Shown here one piece after another: positions 1 through 14,124 of a stretch of 64,000 nucleotides of DNA. Under the pieces are notes generated by a model. It was not told where the DNA came from. It searched no databases and saw only the letters and a list, made by a program, of their open reading frames with translations. The DNA lies in NCBI RefSeq assembly GCF_000820515.1, contig NZ_JXDG01000008.1, positions 46,619-110,618 of the forward strand, written 5' to 3'. The position numbers were made by a program, and so were the translations under genes. Numbering within the stretch: position 1 is the first letter of the stretch; each line of letters opens with the position of its first letter. This DNA comes from Pseudomonas batumici (GTDB lineage Bacteria > Pseudomonadota > Gammaproteobacteria > Pseudomonadales > Pseudomonadaceae).

Positions 1-848
1 CCCTGTCGGACTACCTGAAGGCCAACAACGTGGTGGCCATCGCCGGTATCGACACCCGTCGCCTGACCCGTATCCTGCGGGAGAAAGGCGCGCAGAACGG
101 CTGCATCCTGGCCGGCGACAATATTTCCGACGAGGCGGCCATCGCCGCCGCGCGCGGTTTCCCGGGCCTGAAGGGCATGGACCTGGCCAAGGTCGTCAGC
201 GCCAAGGAAGCCTACGAATGGCGTTCGACGGTCTGGGACTTGAAGACCGACAGCCACGCGACCATCGACGCCGCCGACCTGCCTTACCACGTGGTGGCCT
301 ACGACTACGGCGTCAAGGTCAACATCCTGCGCATGCTGGTCGAGCGCGGTTGCCGCCTGACCGTGGTGCCGGCCCAGACCCCGGCCAGCGAGGTCCTGGC
401 CCTCAAGCCGGACGGCGTATTCCTGTCCAACGGCCCGGGCGATCCCGAGCCGTGCGACTACGCTATCCAGGCGATCAAGGACATCCTGGAGACCGAGATT
501 CCGGTCTTCGGCATCTGCCTGGGTCACCAATTGCTGGCCCTGGCCTCCGGCGCCAAGACCCTGAAGATGGGTCACGGCCACCATGGTGCCAACCACCCGG
601 TGCAGGACCTGGACACCGGTGTCGTCATGATCACCAGCCAGAACCACGGTTTCGCGGTGGACGAAGCGACCCTGCCGGGCAATGTCCGGGCGATCCACAA
701 GTCGCTGTTCGACGGCACCCTGCAAGGCATCGAGCGCACTGACAAGAGCGCGTTCAGCTTCCAGGGTCACCCTGAAGCCAGCCCGGGCCCGAACGACGTT
801 GCACCGCTGTTCGATCGCTTCATCAATGAGATGGCCAAGCGTCGCTGA
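1..848 (+). CDS. carA: Carbamoyl-phosphate synthase small (glutaminase) subunit, 5' truncated by window
   Basis: CarA hydrolyses glutamine and passes ammonia to CarB, making carbamoyl phosphate for pyrimidine and arginine synthesis. The frame is open from the window edge, so the N-terminal part lies outside. The class I glutamine amidotransferase domain is complete: nucleophile Cys in FGICLGHQ (codon 516-518) and the His-Glu pair in [10 protein letters not shown] near 768-776. The TGA stop is at 846-848, and carB follows after about 100 bases on the same strand, the usual carAB order. The identification is secure; only the start is missing. Confidence 0.97.
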   Translation, partial: LSDYLKANNVVAIAGIDTRRLTRILREKGAQNGCILAGDNISDEAAIAAARGFPGLKGMDLAKVVSAKEAYEWRSTVWDLKTDSHATIDAADLPYHVVAYDYGVKVNILRMLVERGCRLTVVPAQTPASEVLALKPDGVFLSNGPGDPEPCDYAIQAIKDILETEIPVFGICLGHQLLALASGAKTLKMGHGHHGANHPVQDLDTGVVMITSQNHGFAVDEATLPGNVRAIHKSLFDGTLQGIERTDKSAFSFQGHPEASPGPNDVAPLFDRFINEMAKRR

Positions 849-952
849 TCGCCTGGACACCCAGGGCGGCCCCGGACAACGGCGGCCCCCTCGGTGTCTC
901 AAGGATTGTTCAACGGCTAGCCGACTGACCCGCGGATTTGAGTGACAAACCC

Positions 953-4170
<3,218 letters not shown>

Positions 4171-4174
<4 letters not shown>

Positions 4175-4653
4175 GTGTAAACAAGTACCCGATGACCGTT
4201 CAGGGCGCGCGCGCCCTGGAGGAAGAGCTGACCCATCTGACCAAGGTCGTGCGTCCCAAGCTGAGCCAGGATATCGGCACGGCGCGGGAGCTGGGCGACC
4301 TGAAGGAAAACGCGGAATACCATGCGGCCCGTGAGCAGCAGGGGATGGTCGAGGCGCGGATCCGTGATATCGAAGGCCGCATGCAGAATGCGGTGATCAT
4401 CGATGTCACGACCATTGCGCACACCGGCAAGGTGATTTTCGGCACTACCGTCGAAATCGCCAACGTCGAGACCGATGAAAGCGTGACCTACCAGATCGTC
4501 GGCGAAGACGAGGCGGACATCAAGCAGGGCAAGATTTCGGTGGGTTCGCCCATCGCCCGCGCGCTGATCGCCAAGGAAGAAGGCGATGTGGTTGCCGTCA
4601 AAACGCCTAGCGGCGTTATCGAGTACGAGATTGTCGAAGTCCGTCATATCTGA
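4171..4653 (+). CDS. greA: Transcription elongation factor GreA
   Basis: GreA enters the secondary channel of RNA polymerase and stimulates cleavage of backtracked transcripts. The 160-residue product has the N-terminal coiled coil with the acidic tip ([15 protein letters not shown], residues 41-55, Asp43 and Glu46) and the C-terminal FKBP-like domain ([15 protein letters not shown]). The start at 4171 overlaps the carB stop by 4 bases; a second in-frame ATG (MTVQGARAL, 4192) would give a slightly shorter protein. Location after carAB follows the usual Pseudomonas order. Confidence 0.96.
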
Positions 4654-4681
4654 ACGCAGGCGCCCGCTACGTGCGGGTGCG

Positions 4682-5086
4682 ATGCTCTGGCAACTGACCC
4701 AGATGCTCTGGGTCGGTGGCCTGTGGCTGCTGCACGTCGGATTGTTGCCGGTTTTGGCGAAAATAGGCCTGGCACCGCTGTTGATCGACGAGATCAATAG
4801 CCTGCTGGGCTCTTTATTGATAGGGTTTGCAGCGGTGTGTGTGATCGTGCAGACCCTGGTGTTGCTCCATGCCGAAGGCCGGGCAAGCCTGTGGCGCGAT
4901 GTGCGCGGGCAACTGCTGCTGCTGGCGCTCTATGCGTGCGGGATGTATTTCGCGGTGCGAACCTGGATGCCGGGTGCGCCGCGCTGGCAGTTGTTCAGTT
5001 ACCTGATATTGGCGCTTTGTGGCCTGGTGCTGGTGCTGCAGCCGGTGCCCGGCGAGAGTGGCAGGGTACGCACGGCGTACCCTTGA
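4682..5086 (+). CDS. Small integral membrane protein, DUF4149-like
   Basis: The product is about 134 residues with roughly four hydrophobic helices (near residues 8-28, 40-62, 76-95 and 103-121) and is almost certainly an inner-membrane protein. It resembles the uncharacterised DUF4149-like proteins found between greA and yhbY in pseudomonads, sometimes misnamed MFS transporters; I know of no established function. The open frame extends upstream into greA, but ATG 4682 (MLWQLTQMLWV) leaves no overlap and is preferred. No strong ribosome binding site decides the start. It converges on yhbY with a 13-base gap. Confidence 0.65.
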   Translation: MLWQLTQMLWVGGLWLLHVGLLPVLAKIGLAPLLIDEINSLLGSLLIGFAAVCVIVQTLVLLHAEGRASLWRDVRGQLLLLALYACGMYFAVRTWMPGAPRWQLFSYLILALCGLVLVLQPVPGESGRVRTAYP

Positions 5087-5099
5087 CTCTGTCCCTACG

Positions 5100-5408
5100 T
5101 CACTTGAAGCGATGGACGTTGGACAATTGCTTGTTGACGCTGAAGTTCTTGCGATAGATCAGCGCCATCTTGCCGATGACTTGCACCAGGTCCGCCTTGC
5201 CGGCCTGGCACAGTTGCGCAATGGCCTCCAGGCGCGATTCGCGGTCGAGGATGTTGAGCTTGATCTTGATCAGCTCATGATCGGACAGCGCGCGTTCAAG
5301 CTCGGCCAACACACCTTCGGTCAAGCCGTTGTCAGCCACAATCAATACTGGTTTCAGATGGTGGCCAATGGATTTGTACTGTTTCTTCTGCTCTTGAGTG
5401 AGCGGCAT
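5100..5408 (-). CDS. yhbY: Ribosome-associated CRM-domain RNA-binding protein YhbY
   Basis: The 102-residue protein consists of a single CRS1-YhbY (CRM) domain, an RNA-binding fold associated with the pre-50S subunit. It begins MPLTQEQKKQYKSIGHHLKP, has the family segment VLIVADNGLTEGVLAELERAL and an internal IKIKLN strand. It is divergent from rlmE, whose product methylates 23S rRNA, so two 50S-related genes share a short intergenic region (5409-5515). Length and composition are normal for the family. Confidence 0.93.
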   Translation of the reverse strand: MPLTQEQKKQYKSIGHHLKPVLIVADNGLTEGVLAELERALSDHELIKIKLNILDRESRLEAIAQLCQAGKADLVQVIGKMALIYRKNFSVNKQLSNVHRFK

Positions 5409-5515
5409 AATCTGACCCCTGCGTCTGATCTTGTAAAAAAGCGGCGGCCAGTTTACCCGAGCGCGTCCGGGACCGCCCAGTTAATCGCGATTCGACTATT
5501 TTTTTGAGGTGGCCC

Positions 5516-6145
5516 GTGGCCCGTTCCAAGACTAGCCATAACTGGCTGAAAGAACATTTCAACGATCCGTTTGTCAAAATGGCGCAAAAAGACGGATACC
5601 GCTCCCGCGCCAGCTACAAATTGCTGGAGATTCAGGAGAAGGATCGGATCATTCGCCCGGGCATGACCGTGATCGACCTCGGCGCGGCGCCGGGTGGCTG
5701 GTCCCAGGTGACCAGTCGTCTGATTGGTGGGCAGGGGCGTCTGATCGCTTCCGACATCCTGGACATGGACAGCATCCCCGATGTGACCTTCATCAAGGGC
5801 GACTTTACCGAGGACGCCGTGCTGGCCCAGATCCTCGAAGCGGTGGGAAATTCCGAGGTGGACCTTGTGATTTCCGATATGGCCCCCAATATGAGTGGTA
5901 CACCCGCGGTGGACATGCCGCGTTCGATGTTCCTTTGCGAGCTGGCACTCGATCTCGCAGGACGCGTCCTACGTCCGGGTGGTGATTTTTTGATCAAGAT
6001 TTTCCAGGGTGAAGGCTTCGACGAGTACCACAAGAACTTCCGCAAGCAGTTCGACAAGGTGCAGACGCGCAAGCCGACGTCCTCCCGCGATCGGTCCCGC
6101 GAGCAGTATCTGCTGGGCCGTGGTTTTCGCGGACGGGGTGAGTAA
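5516..6145 (+). CDS. rlmE: 23S rRNA (uridine-2'-O)-methyltransferase RlmE (FtsJ/RrmJ)
   Basis: RlmE methylates the 2'-O of a conserved uridine in the A loop of 23S rRNA. The GTG start at 5516 ([10 protein letters not shown]) gives 209 residues; an upstream in-frame ATG adds four residues and fits the family less well. The SAM-binding motif is [14 protein letters not shown] (52-65). The K-D-K-E catalytic set is present as Lys35, Asp121, Lys161 and Glu196. The gene lies upstream of ftsH, the widely conserved rlmE-ftsH pair, with 194 bases between them. Confidence 0.95.
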   Translation: MARSKTSHNWLKEHFNDPFVKMAQKDGYRSRASYKLLEIQEKDRIIRPGMTVIDLGAAPGGWSQVTSRLIGGQGRLIASDILDMDSIPDVTFIKGDFTEDAVLAQILEAVGNSEVDLVISDMAPNMSGTPAVDMPRSMFLCELALDLAGRVLRPGGDFLIKIFQGEGFDEYHKNFRKQFDKVQTRKPTSSRDRSREQYLLGRGFRGRGE

Positions 6146-6339
6146 ATCGAGGTTTTTGGCCGGGGTGATAGGTTTTTCGTATTTCGCCCCGTGAGAATAA
6201 GCGCATATTGTGTAGTGATTGTTTCACAAAGGGTTACAGACGGCGCCTGCAGGATCTGTAGGTAATGTAGTAAGTTATGCCGGTGAATATCATGCGAAGC
6301 GCGCGCCAGTAGCGGATCCCGCTTCATGAGGGTAGTTAA

Positions 6340-8259
<1,920 letters not shown>

Positions 8260-8267
8260 GGTTTGAA

Positions 8268-9119
8268 ATGACTTCTGTTCAGTCCTCGACCCGGTTGCCT
8301 TGCGGCAACCGGGTTCTTGATTTGGCCCAGACCCATGTCATGGGCATTCTCAACGTCACCCCCGACTCCTTTTCCGACGGTGGTCGCTTCAATCACCTGG
8401 ATGCCGCCCTGCGTCATGCGCAGGCCATGGTCGAGGCCGGCGCGACCCTGATCGATATCGGCGGCGAGTCGACACGTCCCGGTGCCCGCGCGGTCTCTCC
8501 CGGCGAGGAACTGGAGCGTGTCGCGCCGGTGGTCGAGCGTATTCACCGGGAACTGGGTGTGATCATCTCGGTCGATACGTCGACGCCGGAGGTCATGCGC
8601 GAGAGCGCGCGGCTGGGGGCGGGCCTGATCAATGACGTACGCTCGCTGCAGCGCGACGGTGCCCTGGAGGCCGCCGCGGCGACGGGGCTGCCGGTGTGCC
8701 TGATGCACATGCTCGGCGAGCCGGGCAACATGCAGGACGACCCGCACTACGAGGATGTGACACGCGAGGTGGTGGATTTCCTCGCCGAGCGCATGGCCCG
8801 GTGCGCGGCGGCAGGTATCGCGGCCGAGCGGATCGTGCTCGATCCGGGGTTCGGCTTTGCGAAAAACCTGGCGCACAACCTGAGTCTGTTCAAACACATG
8901 GAGGCGCTGCACACCCTGGGCCGGCCCTTGTTGGTCGGTGTCTCGCGAAAGAGCATGATAGGGCAGGCCCTGGGTCGCCCGGTCGGTGAGCGCCTTTACG
9001 GCGGCCTGGCCCTGGCTGCATTGGCGATGAGCAAGGGGGCGCGGATCCTTCGTGTGCACGATGTCGCCGAAACGGTTGACGTGGTGCGCATGATCGCCGC
9101 CGTTGACGCTGCGCAATAG
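8268..9119 (+). CDS. folP: Dihydropteroate synthase
   Basis: FolP condenses p-aminobenzoate with dihydropterin pyrophosphate in folate synthesis and is the sulfonamide target. The 283-residue protein shows the family motifs in order: [26 protein letters not shown], the [10 protein letters not shown] strand, DPGFGFAK and GVSRKSMIG. It lies in the conserved ftsH-folP-glmM cluster, 8 bases after ftsH and 16 before glmM, so co-transcription is likely. The preceding step, FolK, is encoded elsewhere in this window (near 33.4 kb). Confidence 0.96.
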   Translation: MTSVQSSTRLPCGNRVLDLAQTHVMGILNVTPDSFSDGGRFNHLDAALRHAQAMVEAGATLIDIGGESTRPGARAVSPGEELERVAPVVERIHRELGVIISVDTSTPEVMRESARLGAGLINDVRSLQRDGALEAAAATGLPVCLMHMLGEPGNMQDDPHYEDVTREVVDFLAERMARCAAAGIAAERIVLDPGFGFAKNLAHNLSLFKHMEALHTLGRPLLVGVSRKSMIGQALGRPVGERLYGGLALAALAMSKGARILRVHDVAETVDVVRMIAAVDAAQ

Positions 9120-9135
9120 GAATGATGGAGCACTG

Positions 9136-10473
9136 ATGAAGAAAAAATATTTCGGCACCGACGGTATCCGTGGGCGCGTAGGGCAATACCCGATCACTCC
9201 GGACTTCATGCTCAAGCTCGGCTGGGCCGCCGGCATGGCGTTCCGCAAGCTGGGTGCGTGCCGGGTGTTGGTGGGCAAGGACACGCGGATCTCCGGCTAC
9301 ATGTTCGAATCGGCCCTGGAGGCCGGTCTTTCCGCTGCCGGTGCCGATGTGATGCTGCTAGGGCCGATGCCGACACCCGCCATCGCCTACCTGACCCGGA
9401 CCTTCCATGCCGAGGCCGGGATCGTGATCAGCGCTTCGCACAATCCCCATGACGACAACGGCATCAAGTTCTTCTCCGGTGCGGGCACCAAGCTGCCGGA
9501 CGAGGTCGAGCTGATGATCGAGGAATTGCTCGATGCGCCGATGACCGTGGTCGAGTCGGAAAAGCTCGGCAAGGTCTCGCGGATCAACGACGCGGCCGGT
9601 CGCTACATCGAATTCTGCAAGAGCAGCGTGCCGACCGGGACCAATCTCGCGGGCCTGAAGATTGTCATCGACTGCGCCCACGGTGCCACCTACAAGGTCG
9701 CGCCTAGCGTGTTCCGCGAATTGGGCGCGCAAGTGACGGCCCTGTCGGCGGCGCCCAACGGCCTGAACATCAACGACAACTGCGGCTCGACGCACATGAA
9801 GCCGATCCAGGCGGCCGTGCTGGCCGAGCAGGCGGACCTGGGGATCGCGTTCGACGGCGACGGCGACCGGGTGCAGATGGTCGATCACACCGGTGCGGTG
9901 GTCGACGGTGACGAGCTGGTGTTCATCATTGCCCGGGATATGGCTGAGCGCGGCAAGCTGAACGGCGGCGTGGTCGGCACCTTGATGAGCAACCTGGGCC
10001 TTGAGCTGGCGTTCAAGGAGCTGAACATTCCTTTTGTGCGCGCCAATGTCGGCGACCGTTATGTCATTGCCGAACTGCTGGAGCGCGAATGGCTGGTGGG
10101 CGGCGAAAACTCCGGACACATTCTTTGCCTGAATCACACCACCACGGGGGATGCGATCATCGCGGCCCTGCAAACCTTGATGGCGCTGCAACGCCGCGGT
10201 GAAAGCCTGGCGCAGGCGCGCCAGGCGATACGCAAGTGCCCGCAGGTGCTGGTCAATGTGCGTTTCGCCGGCGGCGTCGATCCGGTCAAGCACCCGAAGG
10301 TGGTCGAGGCCTGCGAGCAGGTCACCCAGGCCATGAACGGTCGCGGCCGCGTGCTGTTGCGCAAGTCCGGCACCGAGCCGCTGGTGCGTGTGATGGTCGA
10401 AGGCGAGGACGAGGCAACGGTTCGTGGCCACGCCGATGCGCTGGCAAAACTGGTGACTGAAGTTTGCGCCTGA
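9136..10473 (+). CDS. glmM: Phosphoglucosamine mutase
   Basis: GlmM converts glucosamine-6-phosphate to glucosamine-1-phosphate for UDP-GlcNAc, hence peptidoglycan and LPS. ATG 9136 ([13 protein letters not shown]) has a GGAG ribosome binding site 5 bases upstream and gives 445 residues, the family length. The phosphorylated active-site serine is Ser101 in [12 protein letters not shown], the metal loop is DGDGDR, and the C-terminal phosphate-binding loop is [11 protein letters not shown]. An upstream in-frame start overlapping folP is not needed. Confidence 0.96.
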   Translation: MKKKYFGTDGIRGRVGQYPITPDFMLKLGWAAGMAFRKLGACRVLVGKDTRISGYMFESALEAGLSAAGADVMLLGPMPTPAIAYLTRTFHAEAGIVISASHNPHDDNGIKFFSGAGTKLPDEVELMIEELLDAPMTVVESEKLGKVSRINDAAGRYIEFCKSSVPTGTNLAGLKIVIDCAHGATYKVAPSVFRELGAQVTALSAAPNGLNINDNCGSTHMKPIQAAVLAEQADLGIAFDGDGDRVQMVDHTGAVVDGDELVFIIARDMAERGKLNGGVVGTLMSNLGLELAFKELNIPFVRANVGDRYVIAELLEREWLVGGENSGHILCLNHTTTGDAIIAALQTLMALQRRGESLAQARQAIRKCPQVLVNVRFAGGVDPVKHPKVVEACEQVTQAMNGRGRVLLRKSGTEPLVRVMVEGEDEATVRGHADALAKLVTEVCA

Positions 10474-10539
10474 TTTCGGCTTGCCAGTAAGGATGCGGTT
10501 GGGTAACATCTGCGCCCACTTTGACCTGCGAGGTACAGC

Positions 10540-11295
10540 ATGCGTCGCCCAATGGTAGCTGGTAACTGGAAAATGCACGGTACCCGCGCCAGTGTCGTCG
10601 AGCTGATCAAAGGCCTGCGAGACCTGGCCTTGCCGAGCGGTGTTGACGTGGCGGTGTTCCCGCCTTGTCTGCATATCAGCCAAGTGGTTGAAGGTTTGGA
10701 AGGCCAGTCGATTTCGGTCGGCGCGCAGAACTCGGCAGTGGAATCCATGCAGGGTGCGCTGACCGGTGAAATTGCGCCGAGTCAGTTGGTCGATGCAGGG
10801 TGTTCCCTGGTGCTGGTAGGGCATTCCGAGCGTCGCCTGATTCTGGGCGAGTCGGATCAGACCCTTAATCGCAAGTTTGCGGCAGCGCAGGCTTGTGGCT
10901 TGATCCCGGTGCTCTGTGTAGGGGAAACCCTGGAGCAGCGTGAAGCCGGCAAGACGCTGGAAGTGGTTTCGCGTCAGCTGGGCAGCATTATCGAGGAGCT
11001 GGGTGTCGGCGCTTTTGCCAAGGCTGTCATCGCTTACGAACCGGTCTGGGCCATTGGCACCGGGCTGACAGCTTCGCCGCAGCAGGCGCAGGATGTGCAC
11101 GCAGCCATTCGCGCGCAGTTGGCGGCAGAGAATTCTGAGGTCGCGCAAGGTGTGCGGCTTCTATACGGCGGCAGCGTGAAGGCGGCCAATGCGGTCGAAC
11201 TGTTCGGCATGCCGGATATCGATGGGGGGCTCATTGGTGGAGCGTCCCTGAATGCAGATGAGTTCGGTGCGATCTGTCGCGCCGCGGGAAACTGA
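10540..11295 (+). CDS. tpiA: Triosephosphate isomerase
   Basis: TpiA interconverts dihydroxyacetone phosphate and glyceraldehyde-3-phosphate. The 251-residue TIM barrel has all catalytic residues: Lys11 in GNWKMHG, His95 in VGHSERR and Glu167 in [11 protein letters not shown], plus the phosphate-binding YGGSVKAAN loop. It sits between glmM and secG, the standard pseudomonad arrangement, and secG starts 3 bases after its stop. Confidence 0.97.
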   Translation: MRRPMVAGNWKMHGTRASVVELIKGLRDLALPSGVDVAVFPPCLHISQVVEGLEGQSISVGAQNSAVESMQGALTGEIAPSQLVDAGCSLVLVGHSERRLILGESDQTLNRKFAAAQACGLIPVLCVGETLEQREAGKTLEVVSRQLGSIIEELGVGAFAKAVIAYEPVWAIGTGLTASPQQAQDVHAAIRAQLAAENSEVAQGVRLLYGGSVKAANAVELFGMPDIDGGLIGGASLNADEFGAICRAAGN

Positions 11296-11298
11296 AAA

Positions 11299-11679
11299 AT
11301 GCTGGAAACAGTCGTAGTCGTTCTTCATCTGTTGGGTGCGCTGGGCGTTGTTGGTCTGGTATTGCTGCAACAGGGTAAAGGTGCGGACGCTGGCGCGTCT
11401 TTCGGAGCAGGTGCATCAAATACTGTGTTCGGAAGCCAAGGTTCCTCTACCTTTCTTAGTAAGTTTACTGCTATACTTGCCGCAGGTTTCTTCATAACCA
11501 GCTTGGGGTTAGGTTACTTTGCTAAAGAGAAGGCTCATGAGCTGACTCAAGTAGGTTTGCCAAACCCAGCGGTGTTGGAAGTACCAAAGCAAAAACCGGC
11601 ATCTGATGATGTACCGGTGCTCCAGGAGCAGAAGTCGGCCTCACCGACTGATGTACCCAAGGCTCCAGAGCAGAAGTAA
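11299..11679 (+). CDS. secG: Preprotein translocase subunit SecG
   Basis: SecG is the small accessory subunit of the SecYEG protein-conducting channel. The 126-residue product has two transmembrane helices (about 3-22 and 52-72) separated by the conserved cytoplasmic loop [24 protein letters not shown]. The tail after residue 85 is polar and rich in Pro, Lys and Gln and is not conserved. The gene follows tpiA by 3 bases and is followed by tRNA-Leu. Its second half is more AT-rich than its neighbours. Confidence 0.93.
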   Translation: MLETVVVVLHLLGALGVVGLVLLQQGKGADAGASFGAGASNTVFGSQGSSTFLSKFTAILAAGFFITSLGLGYFAKEKAHELTQVGLPNPAVLEVPKQKPASDDVPVLQEQKSASPTDVPKAPEQK

Positions 11680-11708
11680 AATGGGTTTCATGTTGTAAAC
11701 GTTGTATT

Positions 11709-11794
11709 GCCGAGGTGGTGGAATTGGTAGACACGCAACCTTGAGGTGGTTGTGCCCATAGGGTGTAGGGGTTCGAGTCCCCTTCTCGGTACCA
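11709..11794 (+). tRNA. tRNA-Leu (anticodon GAG)
   Basis: An 86-nt class II tRNA with encoded CCA. The acceptor strand GCCGAGG pairs with the 3' side before ACCA with two G-U pairs. The anticodon arm is CAACC-TTGAGGT-GGTTG with anticodon GAG, followed by a long variable arm and the T loop GTTCGAGTCC. It may be processed from the secG transcript, since no clear separate promoter was found in the 29-base gap. Confidence 0.96.
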
Positions 11795-11805
11795 ATTATC
11801 AGGAG

Positions 11806-11828
11806 AGCCCGCTGTTGCGGGCTTTCTT
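11806..11828 (+). terminator. Intrinsic terminator after tRNA-Leu
   Basis: The stem AGCCCGC/GCGGGCT encloses a TGTT loop and is followed by TTCTT. It lies 11 bases past the tRNA 3' end and probably ends the tpiA-secG-tRNA transcript. Confidence 0.75.
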
Positions 11829-11845
11829 GTAGGTGGAAGGTTACA

Positions 11846-11874
11846 TTGACCCTGCAAGGGATCGGTCGTATACT
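11846..11874 (+). promoter_or_regulatory. Sigma-70 promoter for initiator tRNA
   Basis: TTGACC (11846-11851) and TATACT (11869-11874) are separated by exactly 17 bases, a near-consensus sigma-70 promoter. It lies 17 bases upstream of the mature initiator tRNA 5' end. Confidence 0.8.
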
Positions 11875-11890
11875 TTCGCCCCAGCTTTGT

Positions 11891-11967
<77 letters not shown>

Positions 11968-11977
11968 GTTTTCGCGG

Positions 11978-12002
11978 AGCCCCTTTTCAGGGGCTTTTTG
12001 TT
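11978..12002 (+). terminator. Intrinsic terminator after initiator tRNA
   Basis: The stem AGCCCC/GGGGCT has a TTTTCA loop and is followed by TTTTGTT, 11 bases past the tRNA. Confidence 0.78.
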
Positions 12003-12045
12003 GGCTGGGCACTTCATGACGCCGCTGTTCGACGGCGTTTCAGGG

Positions 12046-12068
12046 ATGGGCGATTCGCCCATTTTTTG
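12046..12068 (+). terminator. Second intrinsic terminator upstream of rimP
   Basis: The stem ATGGGCG/CGCCCAT is followed by six T residues. A weaker hairpin (ACGCCG/CGGCGT, about 12019-12038) precedes it. Together with the terminator at 11978 this gives tandem stops between the initiator tRNA and rimP, so the nusA operon is either read through in a controlled way or has its own start nearby. Confidence 0.75.
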
Positions 12069-12110
12069 TTTATTTCAATAGCATGCACAGAGATGCACGA
12101 GGGGGTTCAG

Positions 12111-12569
12111 GTGTCGAGCAAGCTAGAACAGTTGCAGGCCTTGTTGGCCCCGGTGGTCGTGGCCCTTGGCTATGAATGCTGGGGTATTGAGTATTCGGCT
12201 CAAGGTCGCCATTCCGTGTTGCGCGTTTATATCGATAAAGAAGGCGGCGTGCTGGTGGACGATTGTGCCATCGTCAGCCGCCAGATCAGTGGTGTGCTGG
12301 ATGTCGAAGATCCGATCTCCACTGAGTACACCCTTGAGGTTTCCTCTCCTGGCATGGAACGCCCGCTGTTCACCCTTGAACAGTTTGCCTCGCATGCCGG
12401 CGAACAAGTGAAGATCAAGTTGCGCTCGCCTTTCGAAGGTCGACGTAATTTTCAGGGCCTTCTGCGCGGAGTGGAAGAGCAGGACGTCGTGGTGCAGGTG
12501 GAAGACCACGAGTTTCTGTTGCCGATCGATTTGATCGACAAGGCCAACATTATTCCCAGTTTTGACTGA
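12111..12569 (+). CDS. rimP: Ribosome maturation factor RimP
   Basis: RimP is needed for maturation of the 30S subunit. GTG 12111 ([12 protein letters not shown]) has GAGGGG at 12099-12104, a good spacing, and gives 152 residues, the family length; an ATG at 12093 would overlap that site. Recognisable segments are [31 protein letters not shown] and the C-terminal Sm-like barrel. It is the first gene of the rimP-nusA-infB-rbfA-truB cluster. Confidence 0.95.
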   Translation: MSSKLEQLQALLAPVVVALGYECWGIEYSAQGRHSVLRVYIDKEGGVLVDDCAIVSRQISGVLDVEDPISTEYTLEVSSPGMERPLFTLEQFASHAGEQVKIKLRSPFEGRRNFQGLLRGVEEQDVVVQVEDHEFLLPIDLIDKANIIPSFD

Positions 12570-12616
12570 GACGCGGATCCCGCGGATCCAATGGCTTGCG
12601 AAAGGCGAGGCGTACG

Positions 12617-14098
12617 ATGAGCAAAGAAGTATTGCTGGTTGTTGAGTCGGTATCCAACGAAAAGGGTGTACCGGCAAGCGTGATTTTTGAGGCGCTGGAG
12701 ATTGCTCTGGCGACCGCAACCAAGAAGCGCTTTGAAGATGAAGTTGACCTGCGTGTGGAAATCAACCGCCACACCGGTGCCTATGAGACTTTCCGTCGCT
12801 GGACAGTCGTCGAGGAAGCCGATCTTGACGATCCGGCGATCGAGACCTGGCCGAGCAAAGTGGCGCAAACCCATCCGGGCGCCAAGGTGGGCGACGTCGT
12901 CGAAGAGAAGATCGAGTCCATCGAATTCGGTCGCATCGCCGCTCAGACCGCCAAGCAAGTCATTGTGCAGAAGGTTCGCGAAGCCGAGCGTGCGCAGGTG
13001 GTCGACGCCTATCGCGAGCGCCTGGGGGAAATCATCTCCGGCACCGTGAAGAAAGTCACCCGTGACAACGTCATCGTTGACCTGGGCAACAACGCCGAAG
13101 CGCTGCTGGCCCGCGAAGACATCATTTCCCGCGAGACTTTCCGCGTGGGTGTCCGGGTTCGCGCCCTGCTCAAGGAGATCCGCACCGAGAACCGCGGCCC
13201 TCAGTTGATCCTGTCGCGTACCGCGCCGGAAATGCTGATCGAGCTGTTCCGTATCGAAGTGCCGGAAATCGCCGAAGGCCTGATCGAAGTGATGGCAGCG
13301 TCCCGTGACCCGGGTTCGCAGGCCAAGATCGCGGTCCGTTCCAAGGACAAACGCATCGACCCGCAAGGTGCCTGCATCGGCATGCGCGGTTCGCGCGTCC
13401 AGGCCGTCTCCGGCGAGCTGGGCGGCGAGCGCGTGGACATCGTCCTGTGGGACGACAACCCGGCGCAGTTCGTGATCAACGCCATGTCGCCGGCGGAAGT
13501 CGCGGCAATTATCGTTGACGAGGATGCCCATGCCATGGACATCGCCGTCGGCGCAGACAATCTGGCTCAGGCCATCGGTCGCGGTGGTCAGAACGTGCGT
13601 CTGGCCAGCCAGTTGACCGGCTGGACCCTGAACGTGATGACCGAATCGGACATCCAGGCTAAGCAACAGGCAGAAACCGGTGACATCCTGCGCAACTTCA
13701 TCGACGAGCTGGAAGTCGACGAAGAGCTGGCACAGGTGCTGGTCGATGAAGGTTTCACCAGCCTGGAAGAGATTGCCTACGTACCGTTGGAGGAAATGCT
13801 CAACATCGACGGCTTTGACGAAGACATCGTCAACGAGCTTCGCGCTCGGGCCAAGGATCGCTTGTTGACCAAAGCCATCGCTACTGAGGAAAAGCTGGCA
13901 GACGCCCATCCGGCCGAAGACCTGCTCTCGCTTGAGGGTATGGACAAGGATTTGGCGATGGAACTGGCGGTGCGCGGCGTAATTACCCGCGAAGACCTGG
14001 CCGAGCAGTCTATTGACGACCTGCTCGACATCGACGGCATCGACGACGATCGTGCCGGCAAGTTGATCATGGCCGCCCGAGCCCATTGGTTCGAGTAA
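12617..14098 (+). CDS. nusA: Transcription termination/antitermination factor NusA
   Basis: NusA binds RNA polymerase and nascent RNA to control pausing, termination and antitermination. ATG 12617 ([17 protein letters not shown]) follows AGGCGAGG and gives 493 residues. The N-terminal polymerase-binding domain is followed by an S1 domain (about 135-200), two KH domains (including [15 protein letters not shown] and [13 protein letters not shown]) and two acidic C-terminal helix-hairpin-helix repeats (near 365-415 and 440-490). infB begins 26 bases downstream. Confidence 0.96.
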   Translation: MSKEVLLVVESVSNEKGVPASVIFEALEIALATATKKRFEDEVDLRVEINRHTGAYETFRRWTVVEEADLDDPAIETWPSKVAQTHPGAKVGDVVEEKIESIEFGRIAAQTAKQVIVQKVREAERAQVVDAYRERLGEIISGTVKKVTRDNVIVDLGNNAEALLAREDIISRETFRVGVRVRALLKEIRTENRGPQLILSRTAPEMLIELFRIEVPEIAEGLIEVMAASRDPGSQAKIAVRSKDKRIDPQGACIGMRGSRVQAVSGELGGERVDIVLWDDNPAQFVINAMSPAEVAAIIVDEDAHAMDIAVGADNLAQAIGRGGQNVRLASQLTGWTLNVMTESDIQAKQQAETGDILRNFIDELEVDEELAQVLVDEGFTSLEEIAYVPLEEMLNIDGFDEDIVNELRARAKDRLLTKAIATEEKLADAHPAEDLLSLEGMDKDLAMELAVRGVITREDLAEQSIDDLLDIDGIDDDRAGKLIMAARAHWFE

Positions 14099-14124
14099 TA
14101 GGCGCGGCCTGAGGAGAGAAGTGC

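Noticed and set aside
938..952. TTG at 938 as the carB start.
   Set aside because: ATG 953 gives the conserved MPKRTDI start and the family length of 1073 residues.
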